NCBI RefSeq assembly: GCF_002968335.2
Contig: NZ_CP134398.1
Location: forward strand, 4,278,001 to 4,342,000
Direction of reading: 5' to 3'
From: Mycobacterium sp. ITM-2016-00316
GTDB taxonomy: Bacteria; Actinomycetota; Actinomycetes; Mycobacteriales; Mycobacteriaceae
DNA: 64,000 nt
Shown piece after piece: positions 44,761 through 54,447 of this stretch. Both the position numbers and the translations under genes were made by a program. Position 1 is the first letter of the stretch. Each line of letters begins with the position of its first letter. Under the pieces are notes generated by a model. That model did not search any database and was not told the origin of the DNA. It saw only the letters and a program-made list of their open reading frames with translations.

Positions 44761-46325
44761 TCAGCTGTGACCGTCGGCCGGCAGGGTGATCACGAACCGG
44801 GTATCCCCGGGAACGCTGTGCAGGTCGATCGTGCCGCGGTGCGCCTTCACCACGGCCGCCACGATCGCCAGGCCGAGCCCGGTGCTGCCCCCACGCCGGG
44901 AGCGCGACGAGTCACCACGGGCAAACCGCTCGAAGACCTCCGGTTGCAGCGCTTCTGGGATACCGGGTCCGTCATCGGTGACCGACAGCACGGCGGTGCC
45001 ATCGCTTCCCATCGTCACCGACGTGGTGACGGTGGTGCCTGCCGGGGTGTGCACCCGGGCATTGGTCAGCAGATTGGCCAGCACCTGGTGGAGGCGGGCC
45101 TGATCGCCGGTGACCTGCACGGGGTCATCGGGCAGCTCGAGCGTCCATTCGTGCTCGGGTCCGGCGGCATGGGCGTCGCTGACGGCGTCGGCCACCACCT
45201 GGACCAGATCGACCGTGACCCGTTCCAGCGGACGCCCCTCATCGAGACGGGCCAGCAGCAGCATGTCCTCCACCAGGGTGGTGAGACGCTGGGTCTCGGA
45301 TTCCACCCGGCTCATCGCGTGCGCGACATCCTCGGGCAGCTCATCTCGTTTGCGTTGCGCCAGCTCGGTATAGCCGCGAATGGCCGCGAGCGGGGTGCGC
45401 AGCTCATGGCTGGCATCGGAGACGAACTGCCGGACCCGGGTCTCGCTGGCGTGGCGCGCGGACAGCGCGCCGGCGATGCGGTCCAGCATCCGGTTCAGCG
45501 CCGAGCCCAACTGACCGACCTCCGTGTGCGCGCTGTCCGGATCGACCGGCACGATCGGTGTCGGCAACCGCACCTCCCCCTTGTCGAGCTGAGGTCGGCA
45601 ACCTTGCGTGCCGCCGCGGATACCTTTGACAGCGGCTCCAATTGGCGTCGGATGATCCAGATTCCGGCGGCGGTGGCAGCGGCCAGCGCGGCCGCCGAGA
45701 CCACGCAGAACATCAGCAACACCCACCACAGGGTTTCGTCGACGACGGTGGTGGGCAGCCCGACGACGACGGTCGCCGCGCCGCGCCGCGGCTGCTCCGA
45801 TATCACCCGGTAGGAACCCAACCCGTCGAGGTCCATGGTGACCGGGGTGCCATCAGCCGGCACCTGGGTCAGCTGCGCGGATGCCGCCGTGCTGATATCG
45901 GCGGTGGCCCCCTCGGACGTGATCACGCCGCTGTCGATCTCATGTGCCCGGACGCTGCGCTCCGGCCCGCCGATCGGGCCACGCGGACCGATCACCGCGC
46001 CGACCGTGTTGATCGCCTGCCCCGGGGCGTTCAGAAACCCGGGACCCGGGCCCTGCTCGGGATCGAAGCGGAACCGGATCTGCGGCGGCGGGCTGCCCGG
46101 CGGCGGGGGCGGCAGGTGGAACGGCGGCGGCAATTCCATGATCCCGACCGAGCGACGAGCGGCCTCGACGACCTGGGTGTCCAGCTGGCGCATCAGGAAG
46201 CGCTGCAACGCGAATTCGGTGGCGACCCCGATGGCCACGCAGACAAGCGCCAACAGCAGCACCTGGGTGACCAGTAGCCGCATCCGCAGCGACCAGGTGC
46301 GCGGTGCGAGAAGCCGGCTCCTCAT
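44761..46325 (-). pseudogene. TrcS-like sensor histidine kinase, apparent single-base frameshift
   Basis: N-terminal part (46325 to about 45593): TM1 (LLVTQVLLLALVCVAIGVA), a Pro-rich extracytoplasmic domain, TM2 (LLMFCVVSAAALAAATAAG) and the start of HAMP. C-terminal part in another frame: rest of HAMP (TEVGQLGSALNRMLDRI), H box (FVSDASHELRTPLAAIRGY), N box (LHQVLANLLTNARVHT), G boxes (VTDDGPGIP, GSTGLGLAIV). One base added at 45589-45593, where CTGAG would read CTGGAG, restores an intact kinase of 521 residues. All catalytic motifs are undamaged. Four bases after the response regulator gene. Confidence 0.88.
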
Positions 46326-46329
46326 CGAA

Positions 46330-47067
46330 TCAGCGCGGCGGGCGCAGGACGTATCCGGCGCCGCGCAGGGTGTGGATCATCGGTTCGCGCCCGCTGTCGA
46401 TCTTCTTGCGCAGGTAGGACACATATAGTTCGACGATATTGGACCGGCCGCCGAAGTCGTAGCTCCACACCCGGTCCAGGATCTGGGCTTTGCTCAGCAC
46501 CCGCTTGGCGTTGCGCATCATGAACCGCAGCAGCTCGAATTCCGTTGCGGTCAGGGAAATGGGTTCGCCTGCTCGGGTCACCTCGTGGCTGTCCTCGTCG
46601 AGCACCAGGTCTCCCACGACGATCTGGGCGTCGCTCGCGTCGTTGGCCACGCCGGTGCGGCGCAGCAGTGCCCGCAGCCGCAGCACGACCTCCTCGATGC
46701 TGAACGGTTTGGTGACGTAGTCGTCGCCTCCGGCGGTCAGCCCGGCGATCCGGTCTTCGAGCGAATCCTTGGCGGTGAGCAGCAGCAACGGCAGACCGGG
46801 CTGCATCTCCCGCAGCCGTCGCAGCACGTCGAGCCCGCTCATGTCCGGCAACATCACGTCGAGGACCACCACGTCCGGCGGGTTCTCGCGGGCGAGTTCG
46901 ATGGCCCCGGCGCCGTCACCGGCGGTCGCGATATCCCATCCCTCGTAGCGCAGTGCCATCGAGACCAACTCGGCCAGCACAGGCTCGTCGTCGACGACGA
47001 GAACCTGGATCGGCCGGCCGTCGGCGCGGTGCATCACCGCACGTGCCGCTGCCTCGTGGGACGTCAT
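46330..47067 (-). CDS. trcR: OmpR-family response regulator, TrcR-like
   Basis: 245 residues. The receiver has the acidic pair D26-D27, phospho-acceptor D70 (VVVLDVMLPDMSGLDVL), Thr in LLLLTAKDS and Lys in VTKPFS. The winged-helix output domain contains LTATEFELLRFMMRNAKRVL and DRVWSYDFGGRSNIVELYVS. The sequence closely matches what I recall of M. tuberculosis TrcR. GGAGG is only one base from the chosen ATG 47067, so a start slightly downstream is possible. First gene of the kinase-glycosyltransferase unit, which it probably regulates. Confidence 0.88.
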   Translation of the reverse strand: MTSHEAAARAVMHRADGRPIQVLVVDDEPVLAELVSMALRYEGWDIATAGDGAGAIELARENPPDVVVLDVMLPDMSGLDVLRRLREMQPGLPLLLLTAKDSLEDRIAGLTAGGDDYVTKPFSIEEVVLRLRALLRRTGVANDASDAQIVVGDLVLDEDSHEVTRAGEPISLTATEFELLRFMMRNAKRVLSKAQILDRVWSYDFGGRSNIVELYVSYLRKKIDSGREPMIHTLRGAGYVLRPPR

Positions 47068-47195
47068 ACCTCCATTATTGGCACCCCGGTGGGCGGACCC
47101 TGTGCCATTCCTATGCGCAACCTGTGAGATGTCCGCTCATCACCTTCCGAAGGGGCGCACAGCCGGCACCCAGCTGCGTTCTGCAGGGTGGCCGT

Positions 47196-47366
47196 ATGTC
47201 AGGTCAGTGGAACCCACGCCAGAGCGCGCTGGCGGTGCTGGTCGCGGTGGTCATCGGAGTGATCGGTGGTGGGGCGATCTACGCCGCCACCGACCGCGCT
47301 GACCAGAACGGCGGGCCGGGCGGCTTCGGGCCACCCGGCCCACCGCCGAGGTCACTGGTCAGGTAA
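47196..47366 (+). CDS. Small single-pass membrane protein, Gly/Pro-rich tail
   Basis: 56 residues. QSALAVLVAVVIGVIGGGAIYAA (about 9-31, one membrane helix) is followed by a short tail, DRADQNGGPGGFGPPGPPPR. AGGGTGG lies upstream of the ATG. Divergent from trcR and 3 bp from the end of a converging small secreted protein. The Gly/Pro tail resembles the insert of the GT-C enzyme in the same neighbourhood, so an envelope role is possible but unproven. Confidence 0.6.
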   Translation: MSGQWNPRQSALAVLVAVVIGVIGGGAIYAATDRADQNGGPGGFGPPGPPPRSLVR

Positions 47367-47369
47367 CGA

Positions 47370-47603
47370 TCAGGGGGCCGGGGCCACCGTGGTGGTTGTG
47401 GTGTAGGTCGGGGTCTCGGCTTCCAGCGTGGGCCCCTCGGTGGGCGCCTCGGTCACCTCGGTGACAACACCGGGCACCGTGGGCTCCGGCAACGCCGGAT
47501 CAGCACTGAACGTGGTGGTCTGGACGGCGGTGAGGCCGGTCATGGCCAGTACTGCACCGACGCCCGCGCTGGCAAAGAGCAGCTTCAGTTTGTTCGATGT
47601 CAT
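47370..47603 (-). CDS. Small secreted Thr/Pro-rich protein
   Basis: 77 residues. The signal peptide KLKLLFASAGVGAVLAMTGL (about residues 4-23) is followed by a mature part of Pro, Thr, Glu and Val (VVTEVTEAPTEGPTLEAETP, ending TTTTTVAPAP). This composition is typical of glycosylated mycobacterial surface peptides. ATG 47603 is chosen because it begins the signal peptide. Function unknown. Confidence 0.65.
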   Translation of the reverse strand: MTSNKLKLLFASAGVGAVLAMTGLTAVQTTTFSADPALPEPTVPGVVTEVTEAPTEGPTLEAETPTYTTTTTVAPAP

Positions 47604-47681
47604 GGCGGATGGGTTACCCGCCCAGCCAGGCCTGAAACGCACATTCGCCGCGCCTCACGCGCCAGCGACGCGTCCATCTCC

Positions 47682-47723
47682 TACCCTGTCCGCATGCAGC
47701 CCAGCAGCGGATCCACCGCATGA
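47682..47723 (+). promoter_or_regulatory. Leaderless promoter and 9-residue leader peptide before oppB
   Basis: TACCCT (47682-47687) is followed after 6 nt by ATG 47694, which opens MQPSSGSTA and stops at TGA 47721-47723. That stop overlaps the oppB ATG (47720) as ATGA. There is no usable ribosome site for oppB itself, so its translation may depend on ribosomes finishing this leader. Pattern seen directly; function inferred. Confidence 0.55.
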
Positions 47724-48697
47724 CCCGGTTCCTGGCGCGCCGGCTGCTCAACTACATCGTGCTGCTGGCGCTGGCCTCGATCCTCACCTTCACGCTGACA
47801 TCGCTGACGTTCTCCCCACTGGACAGCCTGCTGGAACGCAACCCGCGCCCGCCTCAGGCCGTCATCGACTCCAAGGCCGCCGAGCTCAATCTCGACAAGC
47901 CGATTCCGGTGCGCTACCTCGACTGGGTGAGCGGTGCCGTCCGCGGCGACTTCGGCACCACCGTGACGGGGCAGCCGGTGACCGACGAACTGTGGCGACG
48001 CATCGGGGTGAGCCTGCGGCTGGTGCTGATCGGGTCGGTCGTCGGCACGCTCATCGGCGTCGTCGTCGGCGCGTGGGGCGCCATCCGGCAGTACCGCTTC
48101 TCCGACCGCGCGATCACGGTGGCCTCGCTGCTCATTCTCAGCGCACCGACGTTCGTGGTGGCCAACCTGCTGATCCTCGGCGCGCTGAAGGTGAATTCGA
48201 TACTCGGGGTGCAATTGTTCGAATACACCGGGGAGACATCGTCCGACGCGATGGGCGGGTGGTGGAACCAGTTCGTGGACCGGGTACAGCATCTGGTGCT
48301 GCCGACCTTCACCCTCGCGCTGGCCTCCATCGCCGGGTTCAGCCGCTACCAGCGCAACGCCATGCTGGATGTGTTGGGGCAGGACTTCATCCGCACGGCG
48401 CGCGCCAAGGGGCTCACCCGCAGGCAGGCGCTGTTCAAACACGGCCTGCGTACCGCGTTGATCCCGATGGCCACGCTGTTCGCCTACAGCGTCGGCGGCC
48501 TGTTCACCGGCGCGGTGTTCGTCGAGAAGATCTTCGGCTGGCACGGCATGGGCGAGTGGGTGATTCAGGGCATCACCACCCAGGACACCAATATCGTCGT
48601 CGCCATCACGGTCTTCACCGGGGTGACGATCCTGCTCGCCGGTCTGCTGTCGGATGTCATCTATGCGGCCCTCGACCCCAGGGTGCGTGTGGGATGA
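47720..48697 (+). CDS. oppB: Oligopeptide ABC transporter permease OppB
   Basis: 325 residues with six membrane segments. The N-terminal TM (LLNYIVLLALASILTFTLTS) and the EAA-type loop FIRTARAKGLTRRQALFKHGLRTALIP identify a DppB/OppB permease. The large extracytoplasmic loop between TM1 and TM2 has DKPIPVRYLDWVSGAVRGDFG. Length equals what I recall for M. tuberculosis OppB. It forms the pore with OppC; the mycobacterial system takes up peptides including glutathione. Stop overlaps oppC as ATGA. Confidence 0.93.
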   Translation: MTRFLARRLLNYIVLLALASILTFTLTSLTFSPLDSLLERNPRPPQAVIDSKAAELNLDKPIPVRYLDWVSGAVRGDFGTTVTGQPVTDELWRRIGVSLRLVLIGSVVGTLIGVVVGAWGAIRQYRFSDRAITVASLLILSAPTFVVANLLILGALKVNSILGVQLFEYTGETSSDAMGGWWNQFVDRVQHLVLPTFTLALASIAGFSRYQRNAMLDVLGQDFIRTARAKGLTRRQALFKHGLRTALIPMATLFAYSVGGLFTGAVFVEKIFGWHGMGEWVIQGITTQDTNIVVAITVFTGVTILLAGLLSDVIYAALDPRVRVG

Positions 48698-49575
48698 CGA
48701 ACACCGAGTACCAATTCGTGTCCCGGCGCACTCTGGTGCTGCGCCGGTTCCTGCGCAACCGGCCCGCGGTGATTTCGCTGGCCGTGCTGGCCCTGCTGTT
48801 CGTCAGCTGCTGGGTGTTGCCGCCGCTGCTGCCGTACTCGCACACCGATCTGGACTACTACGCGCTGCAGCAGCCGCCGTCGACGACGCACTGGTTCGGC
48901 ACCAATTCGATCGGCCAGGACCTGCTGGCCCAGACCCTGCGAGGGATGCAGAAGTCGCTGCTGATCGGCGTCGCCGTGGCGTTCATCTCCACCCTGATCG
49001 CCGCGACCGTCGGTGCGGTGGCCGGGTACTTCGGCGGCTGGCGCGACCGCGCCCTGATGTGGATCGTCGATCTGCTGCTGGTGGTCCCGAGCTTCCTGCT
49101 GATCGCGATCGTGACGCCACGTACCCGCGAATCCGGCAGCGTCCTGTGGCTGATCCTGCTGCTCTCCGTGTTCAGCTGGATGATCAGTTCCCGCATCGTA
49201 CGTGGCATGACGATGAGCCTGCGGGAACGTGAATTCGTCTCCGCGGCACGGTACATGGGTGTGTCCAACCGGCGGATCATCGTCCGCCACATCCTGCCGA
49301 ACGTGGCATCCATCCTGATCATCGACACCGCGCTGAACGTCGGCATCGCGATCCTGGCCGAGACCGGGCTGAGCTTCCTCGGGTTCGGCGTGCAACCGCC
49401 GGACGTCTCGCTGGGCACCCTGATCGCCGACGGCACCAGGTCGGTGACGACATTCCCCTGGGTGTTCCTGTTCCCGGCCGGGGTGCTGGTACTGATCGTG
49501 CTGTGCGCCAACCTGATCGGTGATGGCCTGCGCGATGCGATGGACCCGGCGGCACGGCCCAGGAGGCGCCGGTGA
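48694..49575 (+). CDS. oppC: Oligopeptide ABC transporter permease OppC
   Basis: 293 residues. It has the OppC-type N-terminal extension with one TM ([20 protein letters not shown]), [20 protein letters not shown], five further membrane segments and the EAA loop [44 protein letters not shown] is the conserved C-terminal signature. Pairs with OppB. Stop overlaps the oppD start as GTGA. Confidence 0.93.
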   Translation: MTNTEYQFVSRRTLVLRRFLRNRPAVISLAVLALLFVSCWVLPPLLPYSHTDLDYYALQQPPSTTHWFGTNSIGQDLLAQTLRGMQKSLLIGVAVAFISTLIAATVGAVAGYFGGWRDRALMWIVDLLLVVPSFLLIAIVTPRTRESGSVLWLILLLSVFSWMISSRIVRGMTMSLREREFVSAARYMGVSNRRIIVRHILPNVASILIIDTALNVGIAILAETGLSFLGFGVQPPDVSLGTLIADGTRSVTTFPWVFLFPAGVLVLIVLCANLIGDGLRDAMDPAARPRRRR

Positions 49576-51407
49576 CCCTGCTCGACGTGCGCGACCTGCG
49601 GGTCGCGTTTCCCACCGACACCGAAACCGTCGCCGCCGTGCGCGGCCTGAACTATCACGTGGACTCCGGCGAGGTCGTCGCGCTGGTGGGGGAATCCGGG
49701 GCGGGCAAATCGGCCGGTGCGATGGCCGTCATCGGGTTGCTGCCCGAATTCGCCGAGGTATCCGGTTCGGTGAAGCTGCACGGCGATGAGCTCATCGGGC
49801 TGCCGGACGCGCAGATGTCGCGCATCCGCGGCGCCCGGATCGGCACCGTCTTCCAGGATCCCATGTCGGCACTGACCCCGGTCTATACCGTCGGCGATCA
49901 GATCGCCGAGGCCATCCGGATCCACCGGCGCGATATCGGCGCCCGGCAGGCCCGGACCCGCGCGATCGAACTGCTCGAACTGGTCGGCATCGCCCAGCCC
50001 GAACAACGCGCCCGAGCGTTCCCGCACGAACTGTCCGGCGGCGAGCGGCAACGCGTGGTCATCGCGATCGCCATCGCCAACGACCCGGACCTGCTGATCT
50101 GTGATGAGCCGACGACGGCGCTCGACGTGACCGTGCAGGCCCAGATTCTGGACGTGCTGCGCACGGCACGCGATGTCACCGGTGCCGGCGTGCTGATCAT
50201 CACCCACGATCTCGGGGTCGTCGCCGAGTTCGCCGACCGCGCACTGGTCATGTACGCCGGCCGTGCTGTCGAGACCGCACCGGTGGCCGAGCTGTACCGA
50301 AACCGCCGGATGCCCTACACCGCAGGGTTGCTCGGTTCGGTGCCGCGCCTGGACGCACCCCGCGGCGAACGTCTGGTGCCCATCCCGGGGGCGCCGCCGT
50401 CCCTGGCGGCTCTGCCACCGGGCTGCCCGTTCACCCCGCGCTGCCCGCTGGCAACCGACGAGTGTCACACCGCCGAACCGGAACTCGTCACGATCGGCCC
50501 CACTCACCAGGTCGCCTGCATCCACAGCGACCAGGTCGGCGGGCGCAGCGCGGCCGATATCTACGGGGTGCCACTCGCGCCGCAGGCGGATCCGGCCGCA
50601 GGCACCGGCGAGGTCGTGCTGCGGGTGCGCGAACTGGCCAAGACCTACGTGCTGACCAAGGGCGTGGTGTTCCGCCGCCGCGTGGGCGAGGTGCGTGCGG
50701 TCGACGGTGTCAGCTTCGACCTGCATCAGGGCCGCACCCTGGGCATCGTGGGCGAATCCGGGTCCGGCAAATCGACGACACTGCATCAGATTCTCGAACT
50801 CACCGCCCCGCAGTCCGGCAGCATCGAGGTCCTCGGCACCGATGTGGCGACACTGGACCGCCGCGGCCGGCGACGGCTGCGTGGCGATCTGCAGGTGGTG
50901 TTCCAGGATCCTGTCGCGTCCCTGGACCCTCGGCTACCGGTGTTGGATGTGCTCGCAGAACCGCTGCGCGCCAAGGGTTTCGATCGTGCAGCGACCGAGG
51001 AGCGGGTGGCCGAGCTGCTGGGCCTGGTCGGGTTGCGCCGCGAGGACGCCGGCCGCTACCCCGCGGAGTTCTCCGGCGGGCAGAAACAACGCATCGGCAT
51101 CGCACGGGCATTGGCGCTGCAGCCCAAGATCCTGGCACTGGACGAGCCGGTGTCGGCCCTGGACGTGTCGATCCAGGCCGGCATCATCAACCTGCTGCTG
51201 GACCTGCAGGAGCGTTTCGGACTGGCCTACCTGTTCGTCTCCCACGACCTGTCGGTGGTGCGGCACCTGGCACACCGGGTGGCCGTCATGCACAAGGGCA
51301 GCATCGTCGAACAGGGCGACAGCGATCAGGTGTTCGACGCGCCGCAACACGACTACACCCGCCGGCTGCTGTCGGCGGTCCCCCGCCACCAGCCCGATCA
51401 CGGTTAG
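49572..51407 (+). CDS. oppD: Oligopeptide ABC transporter, fused double ATPase OppD
   Basis: 611 residues: two complete ABC domains in one chain (DppD-like then DppF-like). Domain 1: Walker A GESGAGKS near residue 41, signature LSGGERQRV near 153, Walker [14 protein letters not shown], and the oligopeptide-type C-terminal cysteines ([14 protein letters not shown], a possible Fe-S or metal site). Domain 2: GESGSGKST near 393, FSGGQKQRI near 499, [11 protein letters not shown]. Fusion is normal for mycobacterial OppD. Confidence 0.94.
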   Translation: MTLLDVRDLRVAFPTDTETVAAVRGLNYHVDSGEVVALVGESGAGKSAGAMAVIGLLPEFAEVSGSVKLHGDELIGLPDAQMSRIRGARIGTVFQDPMSALTPVYTVGDQIAEAIRIHRRDIGARQARTRAIELLELVGIAQPEQRARAFPHELSGGERQRVVIAIAIANDPDLLICDEPTTALDVTVQAQILDVLRTARDVTGAGVLIITHDLGVVAEFADRALVMYAGRAVETAPVAELYRNRRMPYTAGLLGSVPRLDAPRGERLVPIPGAPPSLAALPPGCPFTPRCPLATDECHTAEPELVTIGPTHQVACIHSDQVGGRSAADIYGVPLAPQADPAAGTGEVVLRVRELAKTYVLTKGVVFRRRVGEVRAVDGVSFDLHQGRTLGIVGESGSGKSTTLHQILELTAPQSGSIEVLGTDVATLDRRGRRRLRGDLQVVFQDPVASLDPRLPVLDVLAEPLRAKGFDRAATEERVAELLGLVGLRREDAGRYPAEFSGGQKQRIGIARALALQPKILALDEPVSALDVSIQAGIINLLLDLQERFGLAYLFVSHDLSVVRHLAHRVAVMHKGSIVEQGDSDQVFDAPQHDYTRRLLSAVPRHQPDHG

Positions 51408-51412
51408 AGTCG

Positions 51413-53086
51413 ATGCGCATGAGTGCGATTTCACGTCTGCTCGCAGTTGGCGCGGCGGTGACGCTGGCCCTGACCGGTTGTTCGAGCCCGGACACCTCCG
51501 TGCCATCAGCGGGAGGCAATGCCGAGATCGGCGCGACCGCCGATATCAACCCCCAAGATCCCGCCACACTGCAGCAGGGCGGAAATCTGCGGCTCGCGCT
51601 GACCGGCTTCCCGCCGAACTTCAACTACCTGCACGTCGACGGCAATCTCGGCGAGCTCGGCAGGATGCTGCGGGCGACGCTGCCGCGCGCGTTCGTCATC
51701 AAGCCCGACGGCGAGATGACGGTCAACAGTGACTACTTCACCAGCGTCGAACTCACCAGCACCGAACCGCAGATCGTCACGTACACGATCAACCCCAAGG
51801 CGGTCTGGTCCGACGGCTCGCCGATCACCTGGGAGGACATGGCCGCCCAGATCAACGCCACCAGCGGCAAGGACAAGCGATTCCTGTTCGCCTCGCCCAA
51901 CGGCAGCGAGCGGGTGGCCTCGGTGACCAAGGGGGTCGACGACCGGCAGGCCGTCATCACCTTCGAGCGGCACTTCGCGGACTGGCGCGGCATGTTCGCC
52001 GGCAACGCCATGCTCGCCCCCAAGGCGGTGACCTCGGACCCGGAGGCGTTCAACAAAGGCTTCCTCAACGGTCCTTCGGTGTCGGCGGGACCGTTCATCA
52101 TCAGCACCGTCGACCGGGGTGCTCAGCGAATCATCCTGACCCGCAACCCGAAATGGTGGGGAACGCCGCCGTTGCTGGATTCCATCACCTACACCGTGCT
52201 CGATGACGCCGCGGTGATCCCGGCGTTGCAGAACAACGCCCTGGACTCGGTCGGGCTGGCCTCGCTGGACGATCTGGAGAACGCCAAGCGCACCGCGGGC
52301 GTCACGATCCGGCGGGCGCCGGCGCCCAACTGGTATCACTTCACCATCAACGGCAACGAGGGCGCCATCCTGTCCGATCCCGGGCTGCGCACCGCGGTCA
52401 TGAAGGGACTCGACCGCCAGGCCATCGCGGCGGTCACCCAGCGCGGGCTCGCCGACAACCCGACGGCGCTGAACAACCACATCTATCTGGCCGGCCAGGA
52501 GGGCTACCAGGACAACAGCGTCGCCTTCGACCCCGAGGCGGCCAAGCGCGAACTCGATGCGCTCGGCTGGACGCAGAACGGCCAGTTCCGGGAGAAGGAC
52601 GGCAGGCAGCTCAAGATCCGCAATGTGTTCTACGACGGTGCGAGCACGCGCGCGGTCGCCCAGATCGCGCAGAACCAGCTGGCCCAGATCGGCATCAACC
52701 TGGAGTTGGTCCCCGCCGCCGGCGGCGCACTGTTCCCCGACTACGTCACCATCGGGAACTTCGACGTCGCCCAGTTCGCCTGGGGCGGTGACGCGTTCCC
52801 GCTGGCCAGCCTCACCCAGATCTACGCGGCGCAGGGCGAGAGCAACTACGGCAAGATCGGCAGTGCCGAGATCGATGCCAAGATCGAAGAGACGCTCTCC
52901 GAGCTGGACCAAGACAAGGCGCGCGGCCTGGCCAACGAACTCGACAAGCTGATCTGGGCGGAGGGCCACAGCCTGCCGCTGTTCCAGGCTCCCGGTAACG
53001 TCGCGATCCGCAGCACTCTGGCGAACTACGGACCCACCGGCATCGGGGACATCAACTACTCGGCCATCGGATTCATGAAATCCTGA
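51413..53086 (+). CDS. oppA: Oligopeptide-binding lipoprotein OppA
   Basis: 557 residues. Lipoprotein signal with lipobox LTGC (C23). It is a solute-binding protein of the DppA/OppA family (SBP_bac_5): GGNLRLALTGFPPNFNYL, IKPDGEMTVNSDYF, AVWSDGSPITWEDMAAQIN, LTRNPKWWG and LGWTQNGQFREKDGRQLK. It would capture peptides outside the membrane and deliver them to OppBC. The last 14 bp overlap the end of the opposing hydrolase gene. Confidence 0.92.
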   Translation: MRMSAISRLLAVGAAVTLALTGCSSPDTSVPSAGGNAEIGATADINPQDPATLQQGGNLRLALTGFPPNFNYLHVDGNLGELGRMLRATLPRAFVIKPDGEMTVNSDYFTSVELTSTEPQIVTYTINPKAVWSDGSPITWEDMAAQINATSGKDKRFLFASPNGSERVASVTKGVDDRQAVITFERHFADWRGMFAGNAMLAPKAVTSDPEAFNKGFLNGPSVSAGPFIISTVDRGAQRIILTRNPKWWGTPPLLDSITYTVLDDAAVIPALQNNALDSVGLASLDDLENAKRTAGVTIRRAPAPNWYHFTINGNEGAILSDPGLRTAVMKGLDRQAIAAVTQRGLADNPTALNNHIYLAGQEGYQDNSVAFDPEAAKRELDALGWTQNGQFREKDGRQLKIRNVFYDGASTRAVAQIAQNQLAQIGINLELVPAAGGALFPDYVTIGNFDVAQFAWGGDAFPLASLTQIYAAQGESNYGKIGSAEIDAKIEETLSELDQDKARGLANELDKLIWAEGHSLPLFQAPGNVAIRSTLANYGPTGIGDINYSAIGFMKS

Positions 53087-54347
53087 TCCGCGAGACGATC
53101 CGCGGCACCGCCGCCGGCAGTGTCGATTCCAGTGCGGCGGCGGCCGAGATCACCGTGATCGCGGCGCGCACAAGCGGGTTGACGGGCAGGTTGTCCAATT
53201 CCACTCCGCGGTCGGCCAGCGTGTTGATCGCCCCGATGCGCAGCGCACCGATGACCTCCAGCGCCGCCCGCTCCCGGGTGTCCAGCACGCTGTGACCGGC
53301 GGTGGGCAGTGTCACCAGGGTGGCGTCCGGGATGAGATCGGCCACCTGGCGGGCCACCGCCGGCGGCGTGGTGAGATCCCGTCCGCCCGACAACACCGCG
53401 GTGGGCCAGTCGAATTCAGGCATCGCGGTCACCAGGTCGAACGGCTCACGTTCGAATTCCTGAGCCGGATCGTGAATTTCCCGCATCACGACCGACGGGT
53501 CCAGCGGCAGCCCGTCGGGTTCGCCGGCAAAGTTCAGTTCGCGGAAAGCGATTCGCCCCACCAGATCGTCCTCATGGTGGTACGGCGTCTTGCGCTGGAT
53601 GATCCGCAACGCCCTGCTCAGCCCCGCCCACAGCAGCGTCCGGCCGTGTAACAGCAGGTCGAGCTGGCGGTCGAGCAGGCGCACGCCCCCGTATTCGTAG
53701 ACCATGCTGGCGACCTGAGCGGATCCGTCGAGTTTCATCCCCTCGTCGGCCAGCGTGCGGACCTTGAGCGCGAGATCGGGGTTCGCGTCATCGTTGGGAG
53801 TGTCGGTGCCCTCCCAGAGCAGGCCGCGGATCGCGGTCCGCATCTCGTCGATATCTCCTGCCGAGAGCACCGGGGAATCCAGCACCATCCCGGCGACGCG
53901 ACGCGGATGCCGCACGCCGACACCCGCGGCGATATACGAGCCATACGAACTGCCGTAGATGTGCGCGGTCTCGACACCCGCATCGTCGAGCACCGCCGCC
54001 ACATCGTCGACCACCTGCTTGACGGTGATCGCCTCCGGGGGGAGGTCCGCACCGTCGTCGTCGTGGCGGGACAGACCCACACCGCGGTGCTCGATCATGA
54101 TCACGTCGAAGCCCGCTGCGGCCGCGTGCCGCCGGAACGCCCGGTACGGCGCCACCGAGGCCAGCCCCGGGCCGCCGGGGATGACGACCACCGGATGGGC
54201 CGTCTTGCGGCCGACACGCACGTAGTACAGGTCAAACGCCACGTCACCGGCGCGGGTCACCGGCCGGCGTACCGGGCGCACGCCGGGCAGGGCGGCCAGC
54301 TTGTCATGGGCCCTGCGGCGCCTGGCGGACATGGTCATCACCGCCAT
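53073..54347 (-). CDS. Alpha/beta hydrolase (peptidase S33-like)
   Basis: About 424 residues. The N-terminal VVVIPGGPGLAS is an oxyanion loop, and the nucleophile elbow IYGSSYGSYIAAG contains the catalytic Ser. AVLSGGRDLTTPP holds the Asp, and LPTAGHSVLDTRER the His near the C-terminus. A cap domain lies between. The layout resembles proline iminopeptidase/tripeptidyl-peptidase-type S33 enzymes. Downstream (opposite strand) is a peptide importer, which would fit peptide catabolism. ATG 54347 is chosen, as family character begins soon after; a further in-frame extension exists. Confidence 0.82.
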   Translation of the reverse strand: MAVMTMSARRRRAHDKLAALPGVRPVRRPVTRAGDVAFDLYYVRVGRKTAHPVVVIPGGPGLASVAPYRAFRRHAAAAGFDVIMIEHRGVGLSRHDDDGADLPPEAITVKQVVDDVAAVLDDAGVETAHIYGSSYGSYIAAGVGVRHPRRVAGMVLDSPVLSAGDIDEMRTAIRGLLWEGTDTPNDDANPDLALKVRTLADEGMKLDGSAQVASMVYEYGGVRLLDRQLDLLLHGRTLLWAGLSRALRIIQRKTPYHHEDDLVGRIAFRELNFAGEPDGLPLDPSVVMREIHDPAQEFEREPFDLVTAMPEFDWPTAVLSGGRDLTTPPAVARQVADLIPDATLVTLPTAGHSVLDTRERAALEVIGALRIGAINTLADRGVELDNLPVNPLVRAAITVISAAAALESTLPAAVPRIVSRIRIS

Positions 54348-54447
54348 TGTGCCCCGTTCGCCCGGAACATACACAGCGTGACCTCTCAGGATCGCGGTGA
54401 TCGCAAGCAGTGCGGCCCGGCGGGTGCCACCACTAGAAATGGTCGGC

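Noticed and set aside
50462..51412. Long N-terminal extension of OppA
   Set aside because: The residues before MRMSAISRLL are an out-of-frame reading of oppD; the lipoprotein signal defines the true start.
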